Source: Arthrobacter citreus
Lineage (GTDB): Bacteria; Actinomycetota; Actinomycetes; Actinomycetales; Micrococcaceae
Assembly: GCF_009192745.1 (NCBI RefSeq)
Contig: NZ_VTFV01000003.1
Location: 186,001-250,000, forward strand
Length of the DNA stretch: 64,000 nucleotides
Reading direction: 5' to 3'
The position numbers and the translations under genes were made by a program. Below the pieces are notes generated by a model, which was not told the origin of the DNA, did not search any database, and saw only the letters and a program-made list of their open reading frames with translations. This document shows positions 34,954 through 44,745 of the stretch, one piece after another. Every line of letters begins with the position of its first letter. The first letter of the stretch is position 1.

Positions 34954-37380
34954 TTGGCCGAGAGCGCGACGCCTGCCGAAAGTGCAGGAAAAGACCGGGA
35001 AGAGAACTCTGTCCCGGAAACGGTGAACTCCCCGGACAAGGGTTCGGGCAGTAAGACACCTGCCGCAGTCCAGGTGAAGCCTGGCCCCGGGCAGGCAATC
35101 ACTCCTGCGCCCAAGCCCGCGGCCAAACCCGCTCCGGTACGCCGGCACGGCACACGTGCCCGGCTGGCCCGCCTGGCCGGCCGCGGAACGTCGTATTCGC
35201 CAATGCTCGAGCCCCTGCTGCGCACGGTCCGTGCCAATAACCCGCGCGAAGACCTGGAGCTGATCCAGCGCGCCTACCTGGTTGCCGAACGCTGCCATGA
35301 AGGCCAGAAGCGCAAGAGCGGTGATCCGTACATCACGCATCCGGTGGCAGTCGCAACCATCCTTGCCGAGCTCGGAATGACCGGGACCACCCTTGCGGCC
35401 GCCCTGCTGCATGACACGGTGGAAGACACCGCCTACTCCCTGGACGAGCTCCGCAGCGAATTTGGCCCCGAAGTGGCAATGCTGGTGGACGGCGTCACCA
35501 AGCTGGACAAGGTGACCTTCGGCGACGCGGCGCAGTCGGAAACCGTGCGCAAGATGGTCGTGGCCATGGCCAAGGACATCCGCGTGCTGGTCATCAAGCT
35601 GGCGGACCGTCTGCACAATGCCCGCACCTGGCGCTTCGTTTCTCCTGAATCCTCTGCACGGAAGGCCCGGGAAACGCTGGAAATCTTCGCCCCGCTGGCT
35701 CACCGGCTGGGCATGAACACCATCAAGTGGGAACTCGAGGACCTGTCCTTCGCGGCTCTGCACCCGAAGGTCTATGACGAGATTGTCCGCATGGTGGGGG
35801 ACCGGACCCCGGAGCGGGAAAAGTACCTTTCCACCGTCCGCAGCCAGATCGCCGAAGACCTGCACAGCGTCAAGATCAAGGCCACCATCACCGGCCGCCC
35901 CAAGCACTACTACTCGATCTACCAGAAGATGATCGTGCGGGGCAAAGACTTCGACGACATCCATGACCTCATGGGCGTGCGCGTCCTCGTTGATTCGGTC
36001 CGTGACTGCTATGCCACCCTCGGTGCACTGCACGCACGCTGGAACCCCCTGCCCGGGCGGTTCAAGGACTACATCGCCATGCCGAAGTTCAACATGTACC
36101 AGTCACTGCACACCACGGTGATCGGTCCCGGCGGCAAACCGGTGGAAATCCAGATCCGCACCCACGACATGCACCGACGCGCCGAGTACGGCGTGGCCGC
36201 GCACTGGAAGTACAAGGACAGCGCCAAGAACGGCTCGGCTGCTCCGGACAATTCAGATATGGGCTGGCTGCGGTCCCTGGTGGACTGGCAGCAGGAGACC
36301 TCGGACCCGGATGAGTTCCTGGATTCGCTGCGGTTCGAGATCAACGCCCGCGAAGTGTTCGTGTTCACGCCCAAGGGCGAGGTCATGGCGCTCCCGGCCG
36401 GTTCAACTCCGGTGGACTTTGCCTACGCCGTCCATACGGAAGTGGGCCACCGGACCATCGGTGCGCGCGTCAACGGCAAACTGGTTCCGCTCAACAGCGA
36501 ACTCCAGCACGGCGACTGGGTGGAGATCTTCACCTCCAAGGCCGAGGGTGCCGGACCAAGCCAGGACTGGCAGGGCTTCGTCAAGAGTCCCCGTGCGCGG
36601 AACAAGATCCGCCAGTGGTTCACCAAGGAACGCCGTGAAGAGGCGATTGAAAAGGGCAAGGACCTGCTCACCCGCGGCATGCGGAAGCAGAACCTGCCGC
36701 TGCAGCGCCTGATGACCCACGACGCGCTGATCGCCGTAGCCCAGGAACTCCACCACCAGGACATCTCCGCACTGTATGCCGCCGTCGGTGACGGCCATAC
36801 CTCCGCGCAGAACGTGATTGAGCACCTGGTCTCGCTGATGGGCGGACACCAGGGCGCCGAGGAGGACCTCGCCGAGACGCCCGTTTCCTCGGCCAACGCC
36901 AAGCGGCCCAAGTTCTCCGACTCCGGCGTCACCGTGCGCGGTGTAGGGGACGTCTGGGTGAAGCTGGCCCGCTGCTGTACTCCCGTGCCGCCGGACCCGA
37001 TCATTGGTTTCGTGACCCGCGGGTCAGGCGTTTCGGTGCACCGCACTGACTGCCGCAACGTCCAGGAGCTGCGCGACCAGCCGGACCGCATCGTCGCCGT
37101 TGACTGGGCACCCACCCAGTCCTCCGTGTTCCTGGTGGAAATCCAGGTAGAGGCGCTGGACCGCAAGTCCCTGCTCTCGGACGTCACCCGGGTCCTGTCG
37201 GAGAACCACGTAAACATCCTCTCCGCCAGCGTGAACACCTCCAGCGACCGCGTGGCGATGTCCAAGTTCGTGTTCGAGATGGGCGACCCCAAGTACCTCA
37301 GCCACATCCTCAGTGCTGTCCGCCGGATCGACGGCGTGTACGACGTCTACCGGACCACGGGGGACCAGCGCCGGGTCTAG
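34954..37380 (+). CDS. rel: Bifunctional (p)ppGpp synthetase/hydrolase Rel
   Basis: An 808-residue RelA/SpoT-type stringent response enzyme. A Pro/Lys-rich N-terminal tail is followed by the HD hydrolase domain (HDTVEDT with His153-Asp154, so hydrolysis should be active), the synthetase domain ([12 protein letters not shown] ... [20 protein letters not shown]), TGS (about 455-515), a helical and zinc-finger-like region with [12 protein letters not shown], and a C-terminal ACT domain. The TTG at 34954 is 7 bases after GAAAGG and fits the family start; no better start exists. In Micrococcaceae this gene follows secF. Confidence 0.97.
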   Translation: MAESATPAESAGKDREENSVPETVNSPDKGSGSKTPAAVQVKPGPGQAITPAPKPAAKPAPVRRHGTRARLARLAGRGTSYSPMLEPLLRTVRANNPREDLELIQRAYLVAERCHEGQKRKSGDPYITHPVAVATILAELGMTGTTLAAALLHDTVEDTAYSLDELRSEFGPEVAMLVDGVTKLDKVTFGDAAQSETVRKMVVAMAKDIRVLVIKLADRLHNARTWRFVSPESSARKARETLEIFAPLAHRLGMNTIKWELEDLSFAALHPKVYDEIVRMVGDRTPEREKYLSTVRSQIAEDLHSVKIKATITGRPKHYYSIYQKMIVRGKDFDDIHDLMGVRVLVDSVRDCYATLGALHARWNPLPGRFKDYIAMPKFNMYQSLHTTVIGPGGKPVEIQIRTHDMHRRAEYGVAAHWKYKDSAKNGSAAPDNSDMGWLRSLVDWQQETSDPDEFLDSLRFEINAREVFVFTPKGEVMALPAGSTPVDFAYAVHTEVGHRTIGARVNGKLVPLNSELQHGDWVEIFTSKAEGAGPSQDWQGFVKSPRARNKIRQWFTKERREEAIEKGKDLLTRGMRKQNLPLQRLMTHDALIAVAQELHHQDISALYAAVGDGHTSAQNVIEHLVSLMGGHQGAEEDLAETPVSSANAKRPKFSDSGVTVRGVGDVWVKLARCCTPVPPDPIIGFVTRGSGVSVHRTDCRNVQELRDQPDRIVAVDWAPTQSSVFLVEIQVEALDRKSLLSDVTRVLSENHVNILSASVNTSSDRVAMSKFVFEMGDPKYLSHILSAVRRIDGVYDVYRTTGDQRRV

Positions 37381-37400
37381 CTCCCGGCTGACACCGGGAG
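37381..37400. terminator. Hairpin between rel and the convergent AbiEi-like gene
   Basis: CTCCCGG / CCGGGAG, 7 bp with a 6-base loop, directly after the rel stop and 10 bases from the opposing stop. It is short but well placed for a bidirectional terminator. Confidence 0.5.
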
Positions 37401-37409
37401 AGGGGCCGA

Positions 37410-38027
37410 TTAGCCGTCCAATGCCGCTGACACCTCTTCCACGGCCGCCAGGGCGCGCCGGGTTCCGGGGATCCGGTAGCCGCTGCGCAGCAGGGTCTTC
37501 AGGTACGACGGCGGGCAGTTCAGCTCCGGGACCCTGGCCATCGCCAGCAGGACAGGCACTGACTCCTGGGGCGGGAAGTGCAGTGCGACGTCGTAGGCGG
37601 TCCGCAGCGGCTGCGTCACCGCCACGGTGCCCAGCAGCATCCGGTCGGCGGGGCCAAGCGCCACCTCATGCAGCACCGCTCCGCTGAAGGGCGGCAGCGC
37701 GGTGCTCCTGCGCCGGGAGTCGGCGAGCAGCGAGAGCCTTGCCGGCGGTTCGGCGCAGCCGAATATCCAGGCTGCACTCATCCAGCCGAAGGCATAGCGC
37801 CCGCGTACCTGTTCCGGCAGGCTGTGCTGCGCCGCCAGCGCCCTGGCCAGCGACGACACCCGGACATCCCACCGCAGGAACGTGGAGCCGTACACCGGCT
37901 TCACCAGGCCGTCGCGGCACATTCCCTGCAGTTCGGGAAGCGAGAACACCTCACCGGCGTGAAAAACCGCACCGCCCGTGGACGTGACCTGGGGGATTTC
38001 ACCGGGGTCCGGGCAGGGTAGAGGCAT
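37410..38027 (-). CDS. AbiEi-like antitoxin-family protein (unconfirmed)
   Basis: A 205-residue protein. The N-terminal 50 residues look like the winged-helix start of AbiEi-type proteins (GEVFSLPELQGMCRDGLVKPVYGSTFL). The middle follows the same family plan: AFGWMSAAWIFG, a strand with LPPFSGAVLHEVALGPADRMLLG, VTQPLRTAYDVAL. No AbiEii toxin gene is adjacent. Many actinobacterial proteins of this build lack a toxin partner, so a true toxin-antitoxin role is doubtful. ATG 38027 is used. Confidence 0.6.
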   Translation of the reverse strand: MPLPCPDPGEIPQVTSTGGAVFHAGEVFSLPELQGMCRDGLVKPVYGSTFLRWDVRVSSLARALAAQHSLPEQVRGRYAFGWMSAAWIFGCAEPPARLSLLADSRRRSTALPPFSGAVLHEVALGPADRMLLGTVAVTQPLRTAYDVALHFPPQESVPVLLAMARVPELNCPPSYLKTLLRSGYRIPGTRRALAAVEEVSAALDG

Positions 38028-38061
38028 TCCCCCAGACTTCCTGCCCGCGAGTTAAAACGAA

Positions 38062-38101
38062 AGGCCCGGACGCCGCCTGTGGAAAAGCGGGATCCGGGCC
38101 T
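38062..38101 (-). terminator. Terminator of the DUF349 gene
   Basis: AGGCCCGGA pairs with TCCGGGCCT (9 bp). On the minus strand the stem is followed by TTTCGTTTT, an acceptable U-tract, 21 bases after the DUF349 stop. Confidence 0.75.
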
Positions 38102-38122
38102 GTCCGGTCTTGCGGGGCGTGG

Positions 38123-39607
38123 CTAGGAGAAGTCCTGGGCTGAACGGCGCAGGGTTTCCAGCCACTGCTCGCGGGCCTCAAGGGCTTCGCGGGCGTTGGC
38201 GATCTTCTTGGCGTTGCCGTCCTTCTCGGCTGCGGCGAGTTCCTCGCGCAGGGTGGCGATGGCGGCTTCGAGCTGCGTCAGCGCGCTGTTGGTGCGGGCC
38301 TTCGTCTCGGGGTTGCTGCGCTGCCAGTGCTCGTCTTCAGCGGCCTTGACGGCTTCTTCGACCTTGCGGATGCCGGCTTCCATACGGCCCATGTCTGCGC
38401 GGGGAACCTTGCCGGCTTCCTCCCAGCGGTCACGGATGGACTGCAGGGCCTTGCGGGCCGCGTTCAGGTCAGTGACGGGAAGGATTTCCTGCGCTTCCTT
38501 CAGCAGGGCTTCCTTGACCACCAGGTTGGCGGCGAACTCCTCGTCGATAACCTCATTGGCGGCCTGCCGGGCTGCGAAGAACTTGTCCTGGGCGGCACGG
38601 AAACGTGCCCACAGGGCGTCGTCGTCCTTCCGGCTGGCACGCTTGGAAGCCTTCCACTCATCCATCAGGCGGCGGTATTCAGCAGCGGTGTTGCCCCAGT
38701 CAGTAGAGCTGGAGAGGGCTTCTGCCCGGGCAATGAGCTCTTCCTTTGCGCGCTTGGCCTCGGCGTTCTCGTTGTCCAGCTGGGAGAAGTATGCACGGCG
38801 GTGCCGGTCAAAGACGGTGCGGGCCGAACGGAAGCGCTTCCACAGTGCGTCCTCGTTGCTGCGCCCCAGCCGGGGTCCGTTCTTCTGCGCGGCCTTCCAC
38901 GCTTCGAACAGCTCATTCATCCGGTTGCTGCTGGTCTTCCACTGGATGCTGGCCGGGTCCTTGGCAGCGATCTCTTCCGCTTCGGCAACGATCGCTTCGC
39001 GGGCGGCAAGCTCACGGGCACGGACGGCTTCGGCCTCGGCTCGTTCAGCGGCTTCGGCCGCCTTGATGCCGGCCTGCAGGTCCGCGATCCGGGCGTCCAG
39101 CGCCACGACGTCGCCCACCATCTTCCGTTCGGCAACCTGGGCAGCGAGGTGCTTGAGGGTCTTGTGCATGTCCGAGGCCGGTGCCTTTGCCGCCAGACGC
39201 TGTTCCAGCAGGATGACCTGACTGACGGCGTCGTCGTATTTGCGTACAAAGTAGCCCAGCGCCTCCTCGCGGGTGGCATCCGGGTACTGGCCAACGGGGA
39301 ACTCTTCGCCTTCGACGATCAGGAAGACGTGGCCGTCCTCCTCAACGCGGGCAAACCGTGCGGCTTCCTCCAGCGGTGTGGTGTGGGCTGCCGGGGCGGC
39401 GACTACGGGTGCCGGGGCTGCCGCTCCGGGACGGGCGCCAGCTGGAGCAGGGACCGGGTGCCGGGCAGCGAAAGCTGCCGGACTGGGAGCTGAGGGCCGC
39501 TGCGTTTCCGGAACGTTCCCGGTGGTTTCGTCGGATTTCTGACTGTCTGTCACCGCTAAAAGTCTTTCACTCGATGGATGGCCGCTGAGCGAATCCCGCA
39601 GAGCCAT
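38123..39607 (-). CDS. DUF349 domain-containing protein
   Basis: A 494-residue, largely helical, charged protein. A disordered Ala/Pro-rich start (to about 90) is followed by three or four DUF349 repeats of about 70 residues, each with a W-x-x-A/F pattern (for example ELFEAWKAAQKNGPRLGRSNEDALWKRFRSAR and LMDEWKASKRASRKDDDALWARFRAAQ). Function is unknown; relatives are thought to bind RNA or DNA. The ATG at 39607 overlaps the cyclophilin stop (TAATG). A GTG at 39553, beginning VTDSQKSDE, is an equally good start by family habit. Confidence 0.88.
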   Translation of the reverse strand: MALRDSLSGHPSSERLLAVTDSQKSDETTGNVPETQRPSAPSPAAFAARHPVPAPAGARPGAAAPAPVVAAPAAHTTPLEEAARFARVEEDGHVFLIVEGEEFPVGQYPDATREEALGYFVRKYDDAVSQVILLEQRLAAKAPASDMHKTLKHLAAQVAERKMVGDVVALDARIADLQAGIKAAEAAERAEAEAVRARELAAREAIVAEAEEIAAKDPASIQWKTSSNRMNELFEAWKAAQKNGPRLGRSNEDALWKRFRSARTVFDRHRRAYFSQLDNENAEAKRAKEELIARAEALSSSTDWGNTAAEYRRLMDEWKASKRASRKDDDALWARFRAAQDKFFAARQAANEVIDEEFAANLVVKEALLKEAQEILPVTDLNAARKALQSIRDRWEEAGKVPRADMGRMEAGIRKVEEAVKAAEDEHWQRSNPETKARTNSALTQLEAAIATLREELAAAEKDGNAKKIANAREALEAREQWLETLRRSAQDFS

Positions 39608-40371
39608 TACTTCAGGGTAAACGAATCTATCGTCACCGGGGTTGAAGGCCTGCCGTCCCGGGTGCCGTCTGCCACGCCGTCGGCGGCAATTGCCTCCAGA
39701 ACTTCAAGCCCTGACGTTACCTTACCCATTATCGTGTACCCGCCGGTCTCCTGCGTTATTACGGAGTCCTTGTAGGCGATGAAGAACTGCGTGCCGTGGG
39801 AATCGGCCGTGGCGCCGCGGGCTACGGCGATGGTGCCCGCGGGGTAGGAGCCGTCCGCCGGGGTGTTCTCCACCGGACCCCACTGGTAGGCCGGATCCCC
39901 GGCCCCGGTTCCATCCCGGGATCCGCACTGGAGAACGCCCATCGACTCGCCGGTGGTCAGCCGGTGGCAGTCCTTGCCGTCAAAGAAGGAGGAATCGGCC
40001 AGGGACTTGAACACCGCTGCAGCCTGCGGGGCAGCGCTGCCGTCCAGTTCCACCCCAATTTCCGCACCGTTGAGCACCAGTGTTCCGGTGAACGTTTTCC
40101 CGGCGGCCAGGGACGGATCAGGGATGGCGGAGGCGCTCTGCCCGGCCTGGGCTTCCAGCTTCAGCGCAGCCAGGTCATCGGCCGTGGGGTTGGAGGAGAA
40201 CCAGAAGACCTGCAGTGCCACCGCCAGCGCCAGGACCAGCGCTCCGGCAGCCCCGGCGAAGGCGTTGTCGCGCAGCCGGCGTTTGTGCAGGGCCCGGGTG
40301 AACGCCTCTTTGGCTTCCTTGCGGGCCAGCCGCTGGCGGGCGGCCCGGTTGCTTTGACTGCCGGTTCTCAC
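39607..40371 (-). CDS. Membrane-anchored cyclophilin-type peptidyl-prolyl isomerase
   Basis: A 254-residue protein: a basic N-terminus, one membrane anchor (about 39-58), a linker, then a cyclophilin domain (about 85-254) outside the cell. Landmarks are FFDGKDCHRLTTG, GTIAVARG and SHGTQFFIAYKDS, with GYTIMGKVTSGLEVL near the end; the active-site Arg falls in CHRLT. It helps fold exported proteins. GTG 40371 is chosen for its AGGAGG ribosome site 6 bases away; an upstream ATG would add 32 unlikely residues. Translationally linked to the DUF349 gene. Confidence 0.92.
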   Translation of the reverse strand: MRTGSQSNRAARQRLARKEAKEAFTRALHKRRLRDNAFAGAAGALVLALAVALQVFWFSSNPTADDLAALKLEAQAGQSASAIPDPSLAAGKTFTGTLVLNGAEIGVELDGSAAPQAAAVFKSLADSSFFDGKDCHRLTTGESMGVLQCGSRDGTGAGDPAYQWGPVENTPADGSYPAGTIAVARGATADSHGTQFFIAYKDSVITQETGGYTIMGKVTSGLEVLEAIAADGVADGTRDGRPSTPVTIDSFTLK

Positions 40372-40461
40372 TGCCGTCCTCCTCGGGGTAGGGAATGCGG
40401 ATCGGGCCCGGGACCCCCTCCGATGGCGGCCCGGAGCCCGGAAACAGCTAAAATGGGTGTC

Positions 40462-40491
40462 GCACACAGTTTAGGCACTTAACGTGTGTGC
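40462..40491. promoter_or_regulatory. Inverted repeat in the cyclophilin-hisS divergent gap
   Basis: GCACACA and TGTGTGC are perfect 7-bp arms with a 16-base centre, 77 bases before the hisS start. TAAAAT at 40449-40454 is a good -10 candidate just beside it. It may be an operator or a leader hairpin. Confidence 0.35.
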
Positions 40492-40567
40492 AATCCCAGT
40501 ATTAGGCCCGCCGCGCGCTGCACTGCGCCGTGCAGCAGGCCGCCTGATCCCAAAGGAGTCTGCCCGC

Positions 40568-41911
40568 ATGGCACGCAAGGCCTCACTGTCCGGTTTCCCC
40601 GAATGGCTGCCGCAGGAACGCCTCGTTGAACTCCATGTGCTGGACGTGCTGCGCCGCACCTTTGAACTGCACGGCTTCGCGAATATTGAGACCCGCGCCG
40701 TGGAGACTGTGGGCCAGCTGCTCCGCAAGGGCGAAATCGACAAGGAAGTCTACGCACTGAGCCGGCTGCAGGCCGAGGAGGGCGAAGGGCCGGCCAAGCA
40801 GGATCCCAACCAGCTGGCCCTGCACTTCGACCTCACCGTCCCGTTCGCCCGCTACGTGGTGGAAAATGCCGGGCACCTTGCCTTCCCCTTCCGCCGCTAC
40901 CAAATCCAGAAGGTCTGGCGCGGGGAACGCCCGCAGGAAGGCCGCGCCCGCGAGTTCACGCAGGCGGACATCGACGTGGTGGGCGACGGCGACCTGCCGT
41001 TCCGGTACGACGTCGAGCTGGCGCTGGTTATTGCCGAGGCCCTCGGCGCGCTGCCCATCCCGGACTTCCGGATCCGGGTCAACAACCGCAAGCTGGCGGA
41101 GGGCTTCTACCGCGGCATTGGGCTTGAAGACACGGCCGGGGTGCTGCGCAGCATCGACAAGCTTGAAAAGGTCGGCGCTGACCGGGTTGCCGAACTGCTC
41201 CAGGAAGAGCTCGGTGCCACGCCGGAGCAGGCGTCGCTGGCGCTGAAGCTCGCTTCGATCCGGACCGAGGACGAGTCCTTCGTGGACCAGGTCCGCGCCC
41301 TGGGTGTCACCAACGAACTGCTGGACACCGGCCTGGACGAACTCCGGCAGGTCATCGCCGAAGCAGCCCGCCGGGCACCGGGCAAGGTCATTGCGGACCT
41401 TTCGATCGCCCGCGGCTTGGATTACTACACCGGCACGGTCTACGAAACCGTGCTGGTGGGCCACGAACAGCTCGGTTCCATCTGCTCCGGCGGCCGCTAC
41501 GACTCCCTGGCGACCAAGGGCAACCGGTCCTTCCCCGGCGTCGGTCTCTCCATTGGCGTGACCCGCCTGGTGATGCGGATCCTCAGCCAGGAGTTCGCCG
41601 AAGCCAGCCGCTCGGTTCCCACCGCCGTCCTGGTTACCCTTGCCGACGATGACTCCTGGTCCGCCGCGCAGGACGTCGCCGCCGCCCTGCGCGGGCGCGG
41701 CATCGCCGTCGAGGTGGCTGCCAAGGCAGAGAAGTTCGGCAAGCAGATCAAGTATGCCGACCGCCGCGGCATCCCGTTTGTCTGGTTCACCGCCGAAGAC
41801 GGCACCCATGAGGTGAAGGACATCCGTTCCGGAGATCAGGTGCAGGCTGATCCCGCCGTGTGGACCCCGCCCGCGGAGGACCTTCTTCCGCAGGTCAGCG
41901 CACGCGGCTGA
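40568..41911 (+). CDS. hisS: Histidyl-tRNA synthetase
   Basis: A 447-residue class II enzyme. LHFDLTVPFARYV and FRRYQIQKVWRGERPQEGRAREFTQADID cover motifs 1 and 2; ARGLDYYTGTVYE is the HisA histidine motif; GGRYDSLA and GVGLSIGVTRL cover HisB and motif 3. The C-terminal anticodon domain starts near 350. ATG 40568 follows AAAGGAG; the upstream 28 residues of the open frame are not conserved. Confidence 0.98.
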   Translation: MARKASLSGFPEWLPQERLVELHVLDVLRRTFELHGFANIETRAVETVGQLLRKGEIDKEVYALSRLQAEEGEGPAKQDPNQLALHFDLTVPFARYVVENAGHLAFPFRRYQIQKVWRGERPQEGRAREFTQADIDVVGDGDLPFRYDVELALVIAEALGALPIPDFRIRVNNRKLAEGFYRGIGLEDTAGVLRSIDKLEKVGADRVAELLQEELGATPEQASLALKLASIRTEDESFVDQVRALGVTNELLDTGLDELRQVIAEAARRAPGKVIADLSIARGLDYYTGTVYETVLVGHEQLGSICSGGRYDSLATKGNRSFPGVGLSIGVTRLVMRILSQEFAEASRSVPTAVLVTLADDDSWSAAQDVAAALRGRGIAVEVAAKAEKFGKQIKYADRRGIPFVWFTAEDGTHEVKDIRSGDQVQADPAVWTPPAEDLLPQVSARG

Positions 41912-41962
41912 ATGTTGCACGGCTGAAACACGCCGTTCCCCGTTTGGGGCATGCTGCTGGCC

Positions 41963-41977
41963 TATAGTGGCTGCATG
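41963..41977 (+). promoter_or_regulatory. Possible leaderless promoter of the F420-dependent oxidoreductase gene
   Basis: TATAGT lies at 41963-41968, 6 bases before the ATG at 41975, and no ribosome site is visible. This is the spacing of leaderless actinobacterial transcripts. No convincing -35 element was found. Confidence 0.4.
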
Positions 41978-42979
41978 AAAACCCCGTTGCGGATTGGCTA
42001 TGCGGCCATGCTTGAGCAGTTCCACCCCAGTGAAGCGGTCGCGCTGTCTGCGTATGCGGAGGAACGTGGCTTCTCCGGCGTCATGGCGGCGGACCACTTC
42101 CAGCCGTGGGTTCCGGCGCAGGGCCAGTCGGCCTTCGTCTGGAACGTGCTCTCGGCGCTGGGGGAACGGACCAAGGGTGACATCGGTCCGGGCGTGACCG
42201 CCCCGACCTTCCGCTGGCACCCTGCCATGGTGGCGCAGGCCTCCGCGACGCTGGCTGCCATGTACCCGGGCCGGCACTGGCTGGGTCTGGGCTCCGGCGA
42301 GGCATTGAACGAGCACGTCACGGCCCAGTACTGGCCGGAAGCCCCGGAGCGGATCAACCGCATGTTCGAGGCCATCGAGATCATTTCCAAGCTCTTTGCC
42401 GCGTCCCTGGCCGGCAAGGATGTCCGCCACAGCGGCACGTTCTACAAGATGGAATCCACCCGGCTGTGGACCATGCCGGAGGTTGCTCCGGAAATCCTCG
42501 TTGCCACGGCCGGCCCCGTAACCGCCAAGCGCGCCGGCAGGCACGCCGACGGGCTCATCACCGTGGGCGCGCCGCTGGAGAAAATCGAAGGACTGTTCGC
42601 CCGGTTCGACGCCGGTGCCCGCGAGGCAGGCAAGGACCCGGACACGATGCCCAAGGTCCTGCAGCTGCATATGAGCTGGGCGCCGACCTACGAGGAAGCC
42701 CTGGCCAACGCCATGACTGAATGGCCCAACGGCGGGATGAAGTTCCCCAAGGCGGATATCCGCTCGCCCTTCGAACTGGAGCAGATGGCACGGCTGGTCC
42801 GGCCCGAGGATTTCGAGGGCAGGCTGCTGATCTCCGAGGACCCGGACGTGCACCGCGCCTACATCCAGAAATTCCTCGACCTCGGATTCGACCGCGTGTA
42901 TCTCCACAATGTGGGGCGCAACCAGCGCGAGTGGATCGACGTATTTGGCACCTCGGTGCTGCCGGAGCTGCACCGATGA
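41975..42979 (+). CDS. LLM-class F420-dependent oxidoreductase, glucose-6-phosphate dehydrogenase-like family
   Basis: A 334-residue luciferase-like TIM barrel. It resembles mycobacterial FGD1 throughout: DHFQPW with His41 and Trp45 matching FGD1 His40 and Trp44, and GSGEALNE with Glu109 in the same place as the catalytic Glu. The FGD1 loop with phosphate-binding Lys198 reads differently here (VGAPLEK), so the substrate may not be glucose 6-phosphate. It probably reduces or oxidises F420. Its stop overlaps the cofE start (ATGA), tying it to F420 metabolism. Confidence 0.88.
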   Translation: MKTPLRIGYAAMLEQFHPSEAVALSAYAEERGFSGVMAADHFQPWVPAQGQSAFVWNVLSALGERTKGDIGPGVTAPTFRWHPAMVAQASATLAAMYPGRHWLGLGSGEALNEHVTAQYWPEAPERINRMFEAIEIISKLFAASLAGKDVRHSGTFYKMESTRLWTMPEVAPEILVATAGPVTAKRAGRHADGLITVGAPLEKIEGLFARFDAGAREAGKDPDTMPKVLQLHMSWAPTYEEALANAMTEWPNGGMKFPKADIRSPFELEQMARLVRPEDFEGRLLISEDPDVHRAYIQKFLDLGFDRVYLHNVGRNQREWIDVFGTSVLPELHR

Positions 42980-43908
42980 CACTGGACCACCTCGTGCCCG
43001 AATCCTCCGCCGGAACCACCGCGCCAACCAGCCGGCTGGTCATCACGCCCCTACAGGGAATCGGTGAAGTCCGTTCCGGGGACGACCTGGCTGACCTCAT
43101 TGGACGGGCCTGCGGAAAGTACCTGCGCAGCGGAGACATCCTGGCAGTGACCTCCAAAGTGGTCTCCAAGGCGGAGGGCCGCACCATGCCTGCCTCTGCC
43201 CGTGACGCGGCGGTTGAGCAGGAGACGGTGCGCGTTGTTGCCAGCCGCGAACATCCCGGCGGCACCACCAGGATTGTTGAAAACCGCCTCGGCATCGTTG
43301 CGGCCGCGGCCGGAGTGGACTCCTCCAACACCGAGGACGGGACGGTGCTTCTGCTCCCGGAGGACCCGGATGCCTCAGCGCGTGCGATCTGCCGCCGGCT
43401 GAAGCAGGACTTTGGGGTGGACATCGGCGTCGTCATCACCGACACGCTGGGACGCCCTTGGCGGCAGGGACAGACCGACGCAGCGATCGGCGCGGCAGGG
43501 CTCACCGTCCTGCTGGACCTGCGCGGTACGCCGGACGCCTCCGGCCGGCCCATGGCCGCCACCGTTGCCGCGGTGGCCGATGAGATCGCTGCGGCGGCCG
43601 ACCTGGTCAAGGGCAAGACCGCCGGGATCCCGGTGGCACTGGTCCGCGGCCTGGACACACTGGTCACGGTGGGGGGCATGGACAAGGACCCGGGGGCGAA
43701 GGCACTGCTCCGTCCCGCGGCGGAGGACATGTTCCGGCGCGGCAGCGCGGAAGCATTCGAGGACGGGCGCCGGTCGGGCACCAAGACGGGTTACAACGCA
43801 GGGTACGACGACGGCCACGCGGCAGGTTACGAGGACGGTTACGCCGCCGGTTATGCGGCTGCCGCGGCCGAAGCGCGCCGCCGTGCACGCAGCATGGGCA
43901 GCCGCTGA
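42976..43908 (+). CDS. cofE: Coenzyme F420-0:L-glutamate ligase with a Gly-Tyr repeat tail
   Basis: A 310-residue enzyme that adds glutamate to F420-0. Family landmarks: [45 protein letters not shown], and [24 protein letters not shown]. The core ends near residue 250. It lacks the FbiB-type C-terminal nitroreductase domain. Instead a tail from about 265 contains spaced Gly-Tyr units ([22 protein letters not shown]) and ends in Arg-rich helix. It overlaps the F420-dependent oxidoreductase gene by 4 bases and converges with the F420-0 ABC cassette. Confidence 0.93.
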   Translation: MTLDHLVPESSAGTTAPTSRLVITPLQGIGEVRSGDDLADLIGRACGKYLRSGDILAVTSKVVSKAEGRTMPASARDAAVEQETVRVVASREHPGGTTRIVENRLGIVAAAAGVDSSNTEDGTVLLLPEDPDASARAICRRLKQDFGVDIGVVITDTLGRPWRQGQTDAAIGAAGLTVLLDLRGTPDASGRPMAATVAAVADEIAAAADLVKGKTAGIPVALVRGLDTLVTVGGMDKDPGAKALLRPAAEDMFRRGSAEAFEDGRRSGTKTGYNAGYDDGHAAGYEDGYAAGYAAAAAEARRRARSMGSR

Positions 43909-43935
43909 TTCCAGGGGATGCCGACGCTGGGGACC

Positions 43936-44745
43936 CTACCGGCCCAGCGCAATGAGCGGGCGGCCCGTCAGCGGATGCTGCAGCAGCTCGGCCCTGACAC
44001 CGTACACGCGGCGGATCAGTTCCGGCGTCAGCACGGACCCCACCGGGCCGGCGGCAACTACCGTGCCGCCGCTGAGCACGATCAGGTGTGAACACGCTGC
44101 CGCCGCATGGTTGATGTCGTGCAGCGCCGCGGCCACGGCCGTCCCGCCGGCGGCCAGGTTCTCCAGCAGTTCCAAAGTTTCAAGCTGGGCCGAGGCATCC
44201 AGATGGTTGGTGGGCTCATCCAGGAGCAGCACAGCCGGTTCCTGCGCCAGCGCCCGTGCCAGCTGCACCCGCTGTTGTTCGCCGCCGGACAGAGTTGAGT
44301 AGGTTCGCTCCGCGTGGCTAAGCACCCCTGCGGCTGCCAGGGACCGCTCCACCACGTCCAGGTCATGACGGCTTTCTCCGGCCAGCAGGCTGCGGTGCGG
44401 CGTGCGTCCCAGGGCCGTGACCTCGCGGACTGATTGGGACGTCTCGGCCGGCAGGGACTGTTCCACTAGCGCGATGCTCCGCGCCCGCTCCCGGGCGCGG
44501 GTCCTGGAAAGCGGCCGGTCCCGCAGCCTTACCGTTCCGTCGTCCGGGTCCAGGACGCCGGCCAGCAGATGAAGCAGTGTCGATTTCCCTGCACCGTTGG
44601 GACCAAGCAAGCCCGTAAAGGTGCCGGGCTCAAGGGTGCAGTCCACGCCGTCCACCAGCACCCGCCCGCTGCGGACTATCCGAACCCGCTCCGCTGACAG
44701 ACTGGGGCGGGCGTCCACAGCGGCACCCGGGACGCGGGCGCTCAT
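43936..44745 (-). CDS. ABC transporter ATP-binding protein, proposed F420-0 importer
   Basis: A 269-residue FecE/BtuD-type ATPase. Walker [10 protein letters not shown] (48-56), signature LSGGEQQRV (152-160), Walker [12 protein letters not shown] (173-183), and a switch His in ALHDINHAA. It overlaps the permease gene (ATGA). By sequence alone it would be called a siderophore or cobalamin importer subunit. The neighbourhood of cofE and F420-dependent genes matches the three-gene cassette proposed to import F420-0 in actinobacteria. Confidence 0.85.
   Translation of the reverse strand: MSARVPGAAVDARPSLSAERVRIVRSGRVLVDGVDCTLEPGTFTGLLGPNGAGKSTLLHLLAGVLDPDDGTVRLRDRPLSRTRARERARSIALVEQSLPAETSQSVREVTALGRTPHRSLLAGESRHDLDVVERSLAAAGVLSHAERTYSTLSGGEQQRVQLARALAQEPAVLLLDEPTNHLDASAQLETLELLENLAAGGTAVAAALHDINHAAAACSHLIVLSGGTVVAAGPVGSVLTPELIRRVYGVRAELLQHPLTGRPLIALGR

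Noticed and set aside
37410-38027. Complete AbiE-type toxin-antitoxin system
   Set aside because: Only an AbiEi-like protein is present; both neighbours are core genes and no nucleotidyltransferase toxin is adjacent.
40583-43027. 814-codon minus-strand frame over hisS and the FGD-like gene
   Set aside because: It is antisense to two confidently identified genes, with the composition of a shadow frame.
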